A DNA stretch of 64,000 nt from Bacillus_BE sp042263505 (GTDB lineage: Bacteria; Bacillota; Bacilli; Bacillales; Cytobacillaceae): the NCBI RefSeq assembly GCF_042263505.1, contig NZ_JBHKFI010000010.1:97913-161912 (forward strand). The letters run 5' to 3'. Of this stretch, positions 53,438 through 62,100 are shown piece by piece. Within the stretch, counting starts at the first letter, position 1, and each line of letters begins with the position of its first letter. The notes beneath the pieces are model-generated. The model saw only the letters and a program-made list of their open reading frames with translations. It did no database searches and was not told the origin of the DNA. The position numbers and the translations under genes were made by a program.

Positions 53438-55389
53438 CTGGATTCCTCCCCCCTAAGCAATACACCAAACACGCCTGCAAGTTTCTCTTTCAAAAAAGGT
53501 TCAAGTTCTAGTTCAAAGACCAAAAGTCGCTTACTGTTTCGTTCTAGGACTTCTAATACGGACTTTATTGTATCAGCTTGGATCCTCTCATTATAGGCAG
53601 GGATATCAAGAGTCTGCGGTTCCTTTACTTCGAGATTGACTGACCTAAGCTCCACTGGAAGTGTATGGTCGAATGATGATTGGACTCCAAAAATAGCGTG
53701 TTGCAACGCCTTCCTTAATGCCATCGTTATATTTACATCTACACTGCGATACCATCCCTCATTCGTTCCAACCCATACCACAGGGAAACCGGATATTTCC
53801 TTGCCCAATCCAATAATTGGCGCTCCCTGCATCGAAGTCAATGACTGCAAATAAAACTTGCACCTTTCATCTTCCATTTTCCTAACTTGCACTTGAGTGA
53901 CAGAATTCTTTTTCTCAGGATGTTGCTTGCTCAGTTCGTTTTCTAAGCACTTTTGCAATCCCCGGCATACACTTTCCGCGACTGTTTCCCCTGCACCAAT
54001 ACCAACAAATTCTTGTGGTTCTCCCAAACTATTTACTTCTGAATGTGATGTTAGTGTCGGAACAACTAAAGCGACCATTTGAGACACATATGACTCAATC
54101 CCAGTAAGACCTGCCTCTCTTCTTGCCTCTTCGTGAGTCAAACCTGTACAGACTAGGTCTTGAAGTAATCCGGCAGGTCCCTCCGACAATGGATTAACTG
54201 CCTGAACGCGGCACTGAGCTAATGGAAGCTGATTTAAATCCCCTTCTTCTAAAATGTGAAAAATCCCGGATTCCTCTGATGTCAACTGGTGGAAATAAAG
54301 AAGCAATTCACTCGGTTCCCCTTTTCTCGAGCCATGTTCGACCAGTAATTCGGAGTCCTCCACCCATTTAGCCGACATTCGTCCAGTCACGAGTGGATGT
54401 GGAAAGAACGAATGCCAATTTCCTTCCATCGTATCCAAATCCAGCAGAAAGAAATGATTATTCTGTTTTGATTTAGTTACTCCAGTAATCTTTTTAAACA
54501 ATTCAAATACAATCACATTTGCCAACATTGCTCCCGCTGTGGAAGAGAAGCCGGCTATTTGCCTGTCTTTCATGAGCACTGAATGGTGCAATCTACGCCA
54601 CGCAGACTCCCAGCACACGTCAGAGTCCGGATGCACTAATGGTCCTGCTATACCGACCTTCTGTAAGCAAATAGCGGGGAGAAAAACCTTTTTCTCTCCC
54701 AGGCAAACCGAATGAAGAAGACGCAGTTCCTCCAGATCCCCTTCCTCTGACACATACAAAATAAAATCAAATGATTGAACCACTTCCCTCCAAGATCTAA
54801 CCCCATTCTCCTTTAGTGTAATCTCCTCAACTTCCACCTCTTGATCTGTTTTACGAGCGTGTGCTACTAGTTCCATTAACCTCCGTCTATTGGTCGGTAT
54901 CTTGGCCGTGATGAGCAGTTTGAACTTAGGCAAACCCGATTCCAGCAACGCTGAAACTAACGAACCAAAAAAAGGACCGGAACCAACTGCCAGCACTTTG
55001 GACTGCCGATAGGATTGAAAGCGGTATGCCCCCGAATCAACAAAATTGTTCACAAATTCAATTTGAGGACCGTACTTTTTAACCAAGTGATCCTCCAATT
55101 GATGTGGGTGGTCTTTGCTTACATCGCTAACGAACCCATTTCGATATAGTACTTCCGCAATTTCATACACCCGTTTCCTGTGAGGGTCCGGTAATCCGTC
55201 TGTTAAATTCTCCAACGTGTACTCACCGTTGAACATCGGAATTAGCTTTTCCACCCACTTATCAATCGAACTACCTTCCATACGGAACGAGCTAATGTTG
55301 TTCCGAAAATACACACCTTTGTTAGAATCAGGGAGAAAAAAAGTGTCCCTTTTTACTTTCAGACGCATAGAAGGGCTTAAACTTGTCAT
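53434..55389 (-). CDS. Thiazole-containing bacteriocin maturation protein (RRE/ThiF-like)
   Basis: A 651-residue protein of the putative thiazole-containing bacteriocin maturation family. Residues about 10-95 resemble a RiPP recognition element: FRMEGSSIDKWVEKLIPMFN, GEYTLENLTDGL and VYEIAEVLYRNGFV. A ThiF/E1-like Rossmann domain follows (VLAVGSGPFFGSLVSALLES near residue 120). The C-terminal half is specific to this family. It likely binds the leader peptide and presents it to the YcaO enzyme. ATG 55389 has AGGAGG six bases upstream; the extension to 55416 is unsupported. Confidence 0.87.
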   Translation of the reverse strand: MTSLSPSMRLKVKRDTFFLPDSNKGVYFRNNISSFRMEGSSIDKWVEKLIPMFNGEYTLENLTDGLPDPHRKRVYEIAEVLYRNGFVSDVSKDHPHQLEDHLVKKYGPQIEFVNNFVDSGAYRFQSYRQSKVLAVGSGPFFGSLVSALLESGLPKFKLLITAKIPTNRRRLMELVAHARKTDQEVEVEEITLKENGVRSWREVVQSFDFILYVSEEGDLEELRLLHSVCLGEKKVFLPAICLQKVGIAGPLVHPDSDVCWESAWRRLHHSVLMKDRQIAGFSSTAGAMLANVIVFELFKKITGVTKSKQNNHFFLLDLDTMEGNWHSFFPHPLVTGRMSAKWVEDSELLVEHGSRKGEPSELLLYFHQLTSEESGIFHILEEGDLNQLPLAQCRVQAVNPLSEGPAGLLQDLVCTGLTHEEARREAGLTGIESYVSQMVALVVPTLTSHSEVNSLGEPQEFVGIGAGETVAESVCRGLQKCLENELSKQHPEKKNSVTQVQVRKMEDERCKFYLQSLTSMQGAPIIGLGKEISGFPVVWVGTNEGWYRSVDVNITMALRKALQHAIFGVQSSFDHTLPVELRSVNLEVKEPQTLDIPAYNERIQADTIKSVLEVLERNSKRLLVFELELEPFLKEKLAGVFGVLLRGEESR

Positions 55390-55479
55390 ATCGTTCCTCC
55401 TCGCAATTGTCCTCAAATCTGCTCAATACATCACTATAATCTTATGTATCTCCGTTTGTCCCATATGTTTATTAATAAT

Positions 55480-55513
55480 GACCGCCCAAGCAAAAACTCA
55501 TGCGTGGGCGGTC
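55480..55513 (-). terminator. Hairpin between the TOMM precursor and enzyme genes
   Basis: GACCGCCCA pairs with TGGGCGGTC, GC-rich, 31 bases after the precursor stop. The following minus-strand bases (ATTATTAATA) give only a weak T-run, so it probably stops most transcripts and lets some through, giving more precursor than enzyme. Confidence 0.65.
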
Positions 55514-55543
55514 TCTTTACATCGAGGAACCACTAAATTATTT

Positions 55544-55837
55544 TTAACCGCCGCAACGATGAGAACAACGGGAGCAACGGGAACATCTAAAACAGCTAAA
55601 ACAACTGAAGCAACGGAAACAACTAAAACAGTTAAAGCATCTAAAACAACTAAAGCAGCGGCCAAAACCACCAAAACCACTAAAACCGCCAAAACCACCT
55701 AAACCACCTAAACCACCAAAACCACCAAATTGTCGTTCCTGATCAACATAGTACAAGTTTGGATCAATTGAAACTGGTTCACTCACCTGGAAATCTCCAA
55801 CATTTAACATTTGAAGCTCATTTTGCCAAGGATTCAT
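55544..55837 (-). CDS. Heterocycloanthracin/sonorensin-type bacteriocin precursor
   Basis: A 97-residue RiPP precursor starting MNPWQNELQMLNVGDFQV (ATG 55837, with GGAGGT six bases upstream). The leader extends to about residue 38. A spacer of Gly-Phe/Leu repeats follows, such as FGGFGGLGGLGGFGG. The core has 12 cysteines, nearly all in Cys-X-X units (CFS, CFR, CFN, CSR), ending CSHRCGG. The Cys and Ser residues are the expected sites of thiazole and oxazole formation. It leads the operon whose three enzymes lie downstream. The Gly-rich spacer recalls microcin B17. Confidence 0.9.
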   Translation of the reverse strand: MNPWQNELQMLNVGDFQVSEPVSIDPNLYYVDQERQFGGFGGLGGLGGFGGFSGFGGFGRCFSCFRCFNCFSCFRCFSCFSCFRCSRCSRCSHRCGG

Positions 55838-55987
55838 TATCATACCTCCGTTTAGTAATTATAATAGACATGACTTGCCGACCATAAGAAAGGGGAAAGA
55901 GCAATCATTTTGAGAAAACAATACGCTTACTGATATATCCTCTTCTCTTTATCAAGTTATGTAATTGGGATGGGTATTGTAACTGAT

Positions 55988-56140
55988 TCAAAAGCCTATT
56001 TTCATTGGAATTCGTATGGATTTTAACAAATAACTTACAATTGAGTTCATTTCATCATTGTCTTTTTGAATTGAATATTTTGCCCATTTTTCACCCCAAG
56101 AGCCATAAGGCTGACGATTGATAATATTTTCTTTCCACTG
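55988..56140 (-). pseudogene. Unidentified coding remnant upstream of the TOMM operon
   Basis: A frame without a start reads INRQPYGSWGEKWAKYSIQK and continues to a stop at 55988. Residue use looks like a real protein (Trp, Tyr and charged residues). It begins right after a hairpin (56151-56177) and an in-frame stop. No family was recognised. The remaining part of 55838-56309 holds the TOMM promoter region, with TATAAT about 20 bases before the precursor start. Confidence 0.35.
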
Positions 56141-56309
56141 ATTAATGAAAAGAGAGCAAATCTTTGCTGATTTCCTCTCTTAATGGTCTCCTCATCTAAA
56201 AACAAGTTGCACTGCATTTTACAAATATTTTTTTAGTGAATATGGATTAAAATTCTTTTTATGTAGCATTCTATATTTTGTGTTCAATAAAAAAGGAGGA
56301 AATATAAAG

Positions 56310-56528
56310 ATGACAAATCAAATCGACACGAATAAATTGAAACAAGCAGAGGCAGCTTCTTCGCTCGTCAAAGATATGATTACTTCTGCGATTGAACAAT
56401 CTGCTGCAAATACAACACTTGCTTCAGAGGCCTTAAAACAAGCTTCAAGTGAGGTTGCCCAGATTCAAACTTTAATAAGCCAGGTGCAATCTCAGCTTCA
56501 AACCCAATCTTCTTCAACAAGTGAATAA
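56310..56528 (+). CDS. Small helical Ser/Ala/Gln-rich protein (72 residues)
   Basis: The product begins MTNQIDTNKLKQAEAASSLV and is predicted to be almost fully helical with a heptad-like pattern, ending in a Ser/Thr tail. AAAGGAGG lies ten bases before ATG 56310, a strong site; the longer frame from 56280 is not supported. It faces away from the TOMM operon. It could be a small spore or stress protein, or an immunity-type factor, but nothing proves either. Confidence 0.6.
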   Translation: MTNQIDTNKLKQAEAASSLVKDMITSAIEQSAANTTLASEALKQASSEVAQIQTLISQVQSQLQTQSSSTSE

Positions 56529-56579
56529 AAAAGAATTGGGCTGTCTAAAAAGTCCATTTTAGGATAAGTCCAAACTAAA

Positions 56580-56615
56580 AACCCGAGAATGTTAAAATAA
56601 CAGCATTCTTGGGTT
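56580..56615 (+). terminator. Terminator after the small helical protein gene
   Basis: AACCCGAGAATG pairs with CATTCTTGGGTT; CTACTTTTTAA follows. Confidence 0.75.
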
Positions 56616-56784
56616 CTACTTTTTAACGTTTTTAGCTAAAAAAACTATTTTTCGGACATCTCCTTTTTCATTAAATAATGGACATCATTTTGAGGCTTTT
56701 TTCAAAAGTGAGCGAGCTTTTGCATTGATTTGTAATTCATTACGTCCGCCTAATGCAAAATAAAAAGCCAACATTTTTTTCCTG

Positions 56785-57231
56785 TTAATTGAATGTTGTT
56801 ACCACCTGATTTAATTGAATTAAGGCTTGCGGTTCAATTTTTAAGGTGAATGTTGATTGTCCTGTACCTCCATAAACAAAATCATAGTCGAAAAGGCTTA
56901 TGTCAAGCACACAAGGTAAATCAAGGCCCACCATACGAACACTGCCAACCTCAAACCCTGTAACCTTTTGAACTTCCTTCGGAGAAGCTAATTTTACTTT
57001 ACGACAACCTAACATATCAGCTATACTTTCAAAATCAAGTCTGCTACGATTTCCCGATACGATTAAAACAAAGAATCCTTTATCCGTTTTTAAAATTAAT
57101 GATGGTGCGGTTTGCCCAACTTCAATCCCAAAATATTCGGAACCATCTTGTCTTGTTAATATTGGTTTTTCATGATGAATTAGCTCGTATTTATATTCAC
57201 TTCTCTCCAATATTTCTTGCAAATCATTCAT
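56785..57231 (-). CDS. YbaK/EbsC-type aminoacyl-tRNA deacylase-like protein
   Basis: A 148-residue YbaK-fold protein, related to enzymes that clear mischarged tRNA. Characteristic segments are YELIHHEKPI near residue 15, IEVGQTAPSLILKTDKGF near 37 and LGCRKVKLASPKEVQKVTGF followed by EVGSV near 75-95. The usual catalytic Lys lies in LILKTDKG. It may edit Cys-tRNA or Pro-tRNA. Single gene. Confidence 0.8.
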   Translation of the reverse strand: MNDLQEILERSEYKYELIHHEKPILTRQDGSEYFGIEVGQTAPSLILKTDKGFFVLIVSGNRSRLDFESIADMLGCRKVKLASPKEVQKVTGFEVGSVRMVGLDLPCVLDISLFDYDFVYGGTGQSTFTLKIEPQALIQLNQVVTTFN

Positions 57232-57453
57232 AGGAACACCCCCAATATTTAGGTGGTATTTAAAGCAGTTCTATTTTCTATATGACCTGTTAAACAAGAC
57301 CCACATTTTTTAAATTTAAATAGACGCAAACTCATAAGTTTCTGTTATTTCAAATACTATTAATGTCAGCAGAAGCTTTCTCATACGCTGTTTTGTGTTT
57401 TCGTTTCTGAGCCTCATTTAAGAACCAAGCAAGGTAGTTGTCAAGACTAGTCT

Positions 57454-58278
57454 TTATTCTAGTGGATTTTTTCCTTTAACCAGCTTTAACGTCGCTACAA
57501 TAAGAAAACTAACAATTACTAATAAAAGCCATGAACTTACCTTCCCTAGATGAACAAGACTCCATGCATCAGTTTGGTTTGGATATTCCCAAGCTCCAAA
57601 GAAAGTTGCGATATTCTCTGCGATCCATATAAAAAATCCAATAAGCACAAAAGAAAGTGCTAGTGGCATACGGTAACGAATCCCGGCAATCTCATATGTA
57701 ACCCAAGATTTCCAAAAGACGATAATAACAAGTCCAGATAGCCACCATCGAACGTCAATCCAAAAATGGTGGGTGAAAAAATTCAAATATATCGCTGCTG
57801 CGAGAGGCATAACAACCAAAAACGGTGGCCACTGAACCAGTTCAACCTTAAACCTCCTCCAAGCCTGGCAAAGATAACTCGCGACACTTGCGTACATGAA
57901 TCCACTATATAAAGGCACTCCCAATATTTTGATATATCCTTCCTCAGGATAGGACCAAGAGCCCATATGAACCTTGAAAATTTCAAGAGCAAGCCCAATA
58001 AGGTGGAACAAAGTGATCACTTTTAACTCATCCCGTGTTTCAAGTCCTGAATGCACCATCCACCATTGCATTATCAGACAGATGATGAGCAACCAGTCAT
58101 ATCGTGGTAGGAAGGGAAGTGGTATGATTTGTGTTAAAGCCAAAGAGGCAAAAATTACGACTGGAAACAGACATGATAAGGCCTGCTCCCAACCAAAACG
58201 AACGAGTTGTAGGACTGCTCTCATGTTTTGTGCATGTAAAGGTTTTTTCTGAGAAATATTTTGAATAGGTAAATTCAT
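57454..58278 (-). CDS. DUF817 membrane protein
   Basis: A 274-residue protein with eight hydrophobic spans. LPRYDWLLIICLIMQWWMVH, MGSWSYPEEGY and WIAENIATFFGAWEYPNQ are DUF817 hallmarks. ATG 58278 has GAGGAG six bases upstream; the longer frame would overlap the YozG gene and is rejected. The function is unknown. It follows the YozG-like gene by 55 bases and may be cotranscribed. Confidence 0.8.
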   Translation of the reverse strand: MNLPIQNISQKKPLHAQNMRAVLQLVRFGWEQALSCLFPVVIFASLALTQIIPLPFLPRYDWLLIICLIMQWWMVHSGLETRDELKVITLFHLIGLALEIFKVHMGSWSYPEEGYIKILGVPLYSGFMYASVASYLCQAWRRFKVELVQWPPFLVVMPLAAAIYLNFFTHHFWIDVRWWLSGLVIIVFWKSWVTYEIAGIRYRMPLALSFVLIGFFIWIAENIATFFGAWEYPNQTDAWSLVHLGKVSSWLLLVIVSFLIVATLKLVKGKNPLE

Positions 58279-58333
58279 GAGTAACTCCTCTTTTATGAGC
58301 TTGATTCCTTGAAGAAAAGGAAAAATATCAATT

Positions 58334-58558
58334 TTATTTTTCTTGAGTAATGTCATTATTTTTGTATTCTAATATATCTCCAGGTTGACATTCTAAAGCC
58401 TTACAAATGGCCTCTAAAGTTGATAATCGAATAGCTTTTGCCTTTCCGTTTTTCAAAATCGAAAGGTTAGCCATTGTTATTCCGACTCTCTCCGAAAGTT
58501 CTGTTACACTCATTTTTCTTTTAGCCAACATCACATCAATATTGATAATAATTGCCAT
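58334..58558 (-). CDS. YozG-like small helix-turn-helix regulator
   Basis: A 74-residue Cro/CI-type protein: MAIIINIDVMLAKRKMSVTE followed by LSERVGITMANLSILKNGKA, then LSTLEAICKALECQPGDIL. ATG 58558 has GAGGTG six bases upstream. It pairs with a DUF2975 gene just upstream, an arrangement seen with Bacillus YoaS-YozG, where the small protein probably controls the pair. Confidence 0.88.
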   Translation of the reverse strand: MAIIINIDVMLAKRKMSVTELSERVGITMANLSILKNGKAKAIRLSTLEAICKALECQPGDILEYKNNDITQEK

Positions 58559-58568
58559 TATTTTCACC

Positions 58569-59051
58569 TCAGATCGTTAAATCATTTTCTGATTTTATAT
58601 GAATCGCTTCTTGCAAAAGTCGTTGGAGTAAAGCAGCAAAGACTGCGATCACCATTGAAGCAAAAATAATGATTAATCCGAGTAATATGACACCTGGTGC
58701 GTCATCCTTCTCCGCTACAAAATAAAAGAGTGGCATGCCTATCACATATATGATACTGATTGTGATTGCACAGTTTTTTATCTTCTTTAATGCCATTACA
58801 GATAATTCAGAGAACGCTTTGTTCTTGTCAATATAGTGTAAAAGATTAAACGCCTGATACAGAGCAAAGTAAAATGGGATCGTTGCTGCATACAAGACGA
58901 TAAAAACGAGATATTTTATATAAGCCATATGAGGATATAGTTCTCCTGCATAATCCGCTATCTTAGGCACTAAAAATATGCACAGAGCAAGAATTGGGAT
59001 TCCAATAAAAATAACAGCTATCTTGAGAAAAAGTGTTGATCCTCGTTTCAT
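58569..59051 (-). CDS. DUF2975 membrane protein, YoaS-like
   Basis: A 160-residue protein with four membrane spans. The segment FNLLHYIDKNKAFSELSVMA between spans 2 and 3 is the DUF2975 signature. ATG 59051 has GAGGTG seven bases upstream. It forms a two-gene unit with the YozG-like regulator, ten bases apart. The function is unknown. Confidence 0.83.
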   Translation of the reverse strand: MKRGSTLFLKIAVIFIGIPILALCIFLVPKIADYAGELYPHMAYIKYLVFIVLYAATIPFYFALYQAFNLLHYIDKNKAFSELSVMALKKIKNCAITISIIYVIGMPLFYFVAEKDDAPGVILLGLIIIFASMVIAVFAALLQRLLQEAIHIKSENDLTI

Positions 59052-59159
59052 GAAAAAGCACCTCACTTATTATTGTTCAATTTATTTTAACTAAAAGTTT
59101 ATCGTTTTACAATAAAATTATATTGATTTTATTTATTTAATTGTTGTTAGACAGAAATA

Positions 59160-59191
59160 AAGAGCATTTCTCAAAACACAGAAATACTCTT
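59160..59191. terminator. Hairpin near the AHSA1 gene
   Basis: AAGAGCATTTCT pairs with AGAAATACTCTT with one mismatch. It may end the AHSA1 transcript on the minus strand. Confidence 0.45.
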
Positions 59192-59301
59192 AAACTTTGA
59201 AATTCTTAACTTGTTCAACTAGATGAATACTCTCTTTCTGGTAAAAATATCAAATGTATATTATACGATAAAGCGGCAGCGTCAATTCAAAAAGGATATT
59301 C

Positions 59302-59754
59302 CTAAAGATTTCTATCTTTCATTCTTTGATCTAACTGTTCTAGAACGAGTGGCCAAGCTTGCTCATGTCCATTTCTGGATTCTTCATCTGGAAAACCTGA
59401 ATGTATTAGCTGTAATTTCGTTCCTGCTCCATAAGGCTCAAAGATTACAGTAATAACTGTCTCCGATCCCTTTGTTCCACCTTCTCCAGTAACCCAGGTC
59501 ATTTCAATAAGACTGTTTTCTTCAAGCTTTAAAAACCTTCCGTAATGTGGATGACGTTTATTCTCATATTCAGTTTCAAAAAAGAAGCATGTGTTAATTT
59601 TCCCTTCCATGATTACACTCCCAGGTGCAGCAAACCATTGGTCAAACTGATTTGTCCATGCTTGAAAAAGTATATTTGGTGGTGTTTCCATTAATCGTTC
59701 TACGCCAAGTTTAAAAGGTCTTGCGGAAAGATCAGGGATACGAATAGGCTTCAT
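59302..59754 (-). CDS. AHSA1/SRPBCC-domain protein
   Basis: A 150-residue START-like ligand-binding protein. The domain begins VERLMETPPNILFQAWTNQF and ends with LQLIHSGFPDEESRNGHEQA followed by WPLVLEQL, the typical AHSA1 tail. Such proteins bind hydrophobic molecules or modulate partners; the ligand is unknown. It is transcribed alone. Confidence 0.85.
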   Translation of the reverse strand: MKPIRIPDLSARPFKLGVERLMETPPNILFQAWTNQFDQWFAAPGSVIMEGKINTCFFFETEYENKRHPHYGRFLKLEENSLIEMTWVTGEGGTKGSETVITVIFEPYGAGTKLQLIHSGFPDEESRNGHEQAWPLVLEQLDQRMKDRNL

Positions 59755-60087
59755 AACTTACCTCCTGTTAATTTTCATTTTTAGTATCATAATGCCCTTT
59801 TTTCAACGATTATGCTCAAAAATCCAAAATTCCATTTTATTGAAATTTACTAATTCATTTTAATGAGTGTTGAACATTTCTTATCGCGGTCAGAAAGAAC
59901 CTGCTGACAAATTTTATGAACAAACTCCTTATTAATGAACTTTTTCCCTTCATTATCAAGAAACTCATAAAAAATACTATTGTTTTAATCCGTTGTTTCA
60001 TTGATGATTACAAAATAATTCCTTCCTATTTTGACAAAAAAGCCAGTGAATCGCCACTGACTTTCCGTTAATTAAGTCCATATTTTA
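59755..60087. other. Intergenic stretch with a possible coding remnant
   Basis: A minus-strand frame at 59850-59988 with no start codon reads FYEFLDNEGKKFINKEFVHK and continues to a stop. Its residue use is protein-like, but no family was recognised. The VOC gene terminator lies at 60039-60064. Confidence 0.35.
60039..60064 (-). terminator. Terminator of the VOC gene
   Basis: AAAGTCAGTG pairs with CACTGGCTTT on the minus strand; TTTTG follows. Confidence 0.8.
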
Positions 60088-60468
60088 TTAAATCATCCCT
60101 TTTGAATTCAGGTTTTGAATCATTTCTACCCTGTTGCCAAATGGATCTCTAAATTCAAACCTGTCGAAATTTGGAATTGGGACCCCATAAAGTATTTCTA
60201 TATTTTCTTTTGCTAATCTATTTTTCCAATAGCTGATATCTTCAACTTCGTAAGCAATGTGTGCTTTCGTATTTAATCGATTAAAACCATCTTCTGTTCC
60301 AACATGCACATCTTTATCGCCGACTTTTAACCAAAAACCTCCTCGGCCTTTAAGAGAATTGGGTTTTTCGATTTCTTGTAAACCTAGAATTCCACAATAG
60401 AAGTTTTTACCTTCTTCTTCCGTCCCCTTTGGAATCGTTATTTGAACGTGATGTAACCCTTTAATCAT
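60088..60468 (-). CDS. VOC (glyoxalase)-family protein
   Basis: A 126-residue single-domain vicinal oxygen chelate protein. IKGLHHVQITIPKGTEEEG has the first metal-type His, TKAHIAYEVEDISYWKN the second, and DPFGNRVEMIQN the Glu. It resembles glyoxalase/fosfomycin-resistance and dioxygenase relatives; the exact reaction is unknown. ATG 60468 is chosen for AGAGGTGG upstream. Confidence 0.85.
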   Translation of the reverse strand: MIKGLHHVQITIPKGTEEEGKNFYCGILGLQEIEKPNSLKGRGGFWLKVGDKDVHVGTEDGFNRLNTKAHIAYEVEDISYWKNRLAKENIEILYGVPIPNFDRFEFRDPFGNRVEMIQNLNSKGMI

Positions 60469-60776
60469 ATTACCACCTCTAATAAAGCGTATATTTGTAA
60501 ACAAACCCCTTTAACTTAAGGATACAGCACTTCATTAATAAATTAAATTTTATATTAATTATAAAAACGCATAAGAATTTCTTATCGTTCATACTTATTA
60601 GAATATATTGTTTTTTTGAACTAGCTTCAGATTGTCCGAACATAACCTTAAGAGTTATTTCTCTTTTATCAAATTCCTTAAATCCTGACTTTTCACATAA
60701 AAAGGCAGCATTCCTGCTGACTCATTTTCCATTTTTTTCAGAATAGATTTTTAGTTGAGAAAGTACATCCTTTGTA

Positions 60777-61238
60777 TCATGATGATTTAGTTTCCATAAT
60801 TATGGAACGTGGGAAAAATCCAAAATTTTCATAGAAAGTTGCAGCATCTTGATTTCCGTACACCACGGTTAATTCTATTTCAAAGATACCCTTTTCTCTA
60901 AACCATTTCAGTGCATTATTCATTAGTTTGGTACCTAAATGGTTTCTGCGATAGCTTTCATCAACATATAAAACCTCTATTTTTCCGCTTGCATCCTCTC
61001 TATATTCTATTGAAAATGCTATTAGATTCATTGTCTTTTTATCATAAAATACCTCAATCCTGTATTCTCCAATCTCCGTATTTTTTCTATATTTTTTAAT
61101 ACGTTCTTCAAATGTTATCCTGGGATAATCACCAGAAAAATATTTAGAATGAGTATTATGGTAAGTATGCAATTTTTCTAAAGGTTCTCTTAAAATTTCA
61201 ATTTCATCAAGTGTAATTTGTTTTTCTAGTATATCCAT
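60777..61238 (-). CDS. GNAT-family N-acetyltransferase
   Basis: A 153-residue acetyltransferase. The acetyl-CoA pyrophosphate loop is SYRRNHLGTKLMNNALKWF near residue 101, preceded by KIEVLYVDE and followed by TVVYGNQDAATFYENFGF. ATG 61238 has GTGGAG eight bases upstream. A broken paralogue of its C-terminus occurs at 40762. The substrate is unknown. Confidence 0.87.
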   Translation of the reverse strand: MDILEKQITLDEIEILREPLEKLHTYHNTHSKYFSGDYPRITFEERIKKYRKNTEIGEYRIEVFYDKKTMNLIAFSIEYREDASGKIEVLYVDESYRRNHLGTKLMNNALKWFREKGIFEIELTVVYGNQDAATFYENFGFFPRSIIMETKSS

Positions 61239-61277
61239 ACTTTCAACTCCACTAATTCCAATAAAATATTTAATCAA

Positions 61278-61609
61278 TCGATAAAGATACTTACAAATGA
61301 TTAGACGATAATAAAAAATGCATCCATTTTAAGCGATCTCCATATAATAACCCCCACACGATCTGTAACGAATTATAGATTTCTATCAATCAATATCACT
61401 ATTAACTCAAATTATGTAATATTTTACCATGTGCTACTCTTACCTGGCAAATTGGAATTTTTCTGAAACAATTCAGCAATTAATAAAAGGTGAACACTTT
61501 GTATCCTGAATCAACATTTAGACAAAAATGATGAAATTATTCTACAATATTATTCCAAAATGTGTTAATTTATGTATAGATTAAGATAAAAATAGAGGAG
61601 ATGTAGTAT
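61278..61609. other. Intergenic stretch
   Basis: AT-rich, with no gene or strong hairpin recognised. Confidence 0.5.
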
Positions 61610-62071
61610 TTGCAATATATCATTTTTGCTAGCAGTTTATTGTTTATTATTTATATCTATGCTGTAACAAAGGATCTACTCATTGATACTCAGGCAGCAA
61701 TAAAAAAACAACTTTATTGGATTTTTCAGTTCTTGAAATTTGCACCAGTGTTAGCCTTAGGGATTTTAACAATTTTAGTATTCACTTATTTACATACAGA
61801 ACCTGGGATTCGGTTTTCTCACGCTTGGAATGTATCGCTTTTCTGGACTTATGCAACCTTTTTATTCTTCATATTTCGGTTAACTAAAAAGAAACTTAGT
61901 CTATTTTTTGCTGGAATATCCTTTTTAATCGCTATTTATAATACTCCATTATTTCGTTATGAACATTTATTTCACGGTAGCAGTGTACTAATTTCTGATA
62001 TTATAGGGGTGTTTATGTTCCTTTTTATGTGGGCTGCGACATCTAAAATAATGACGAGAAAGTTAATATAA
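61610..62071 (+). CDS. Four-span membrane protein of unknown function
   Basis: A 153-residue membrane protein. TTG 61610 is preceded by GAGGAG. The spans lie at roughly residues 2-18, 40-62, 75-92 and 95-112, with a final one near 126-142. No family was recognised. A strong terminator follows. Confidence 0.6.
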   Translation: MQYIIFASSLLFIIYIYAVTKDLLIDTQAAIKKQLYWIFQFLKFAPVLALGILTILVFTYLHTEPGIRFSHAWNVSLFWTYATFLFFIFRLTKKKLSLFFAGISFLIAIYNTPLFRYEHLFHGSSVLISDIIGVFMFLFMWAATSKIMTRKLI

Positions 62072-62100
62072 AAGAGCTTGGAATTTTCCCAAGCTCTTTT
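62070..62100. terminator. Terminator after the membrane protein gene
   Basis: AAAAGAGCTTGG pairs with CCAAGCTCTTTT; symmetric, so usable in both directions. Confidence 0.85.

Noticed and set aside
55217..55702. Long plus-strand frame rich in Thr, Lys and Ala over the precursor gene
   Set aside because: It is the mirror image of the Cys/Gly repeat region of the TOMM precursor; low-complexity antisense frames arise from such repeats and it has no ribosome site.
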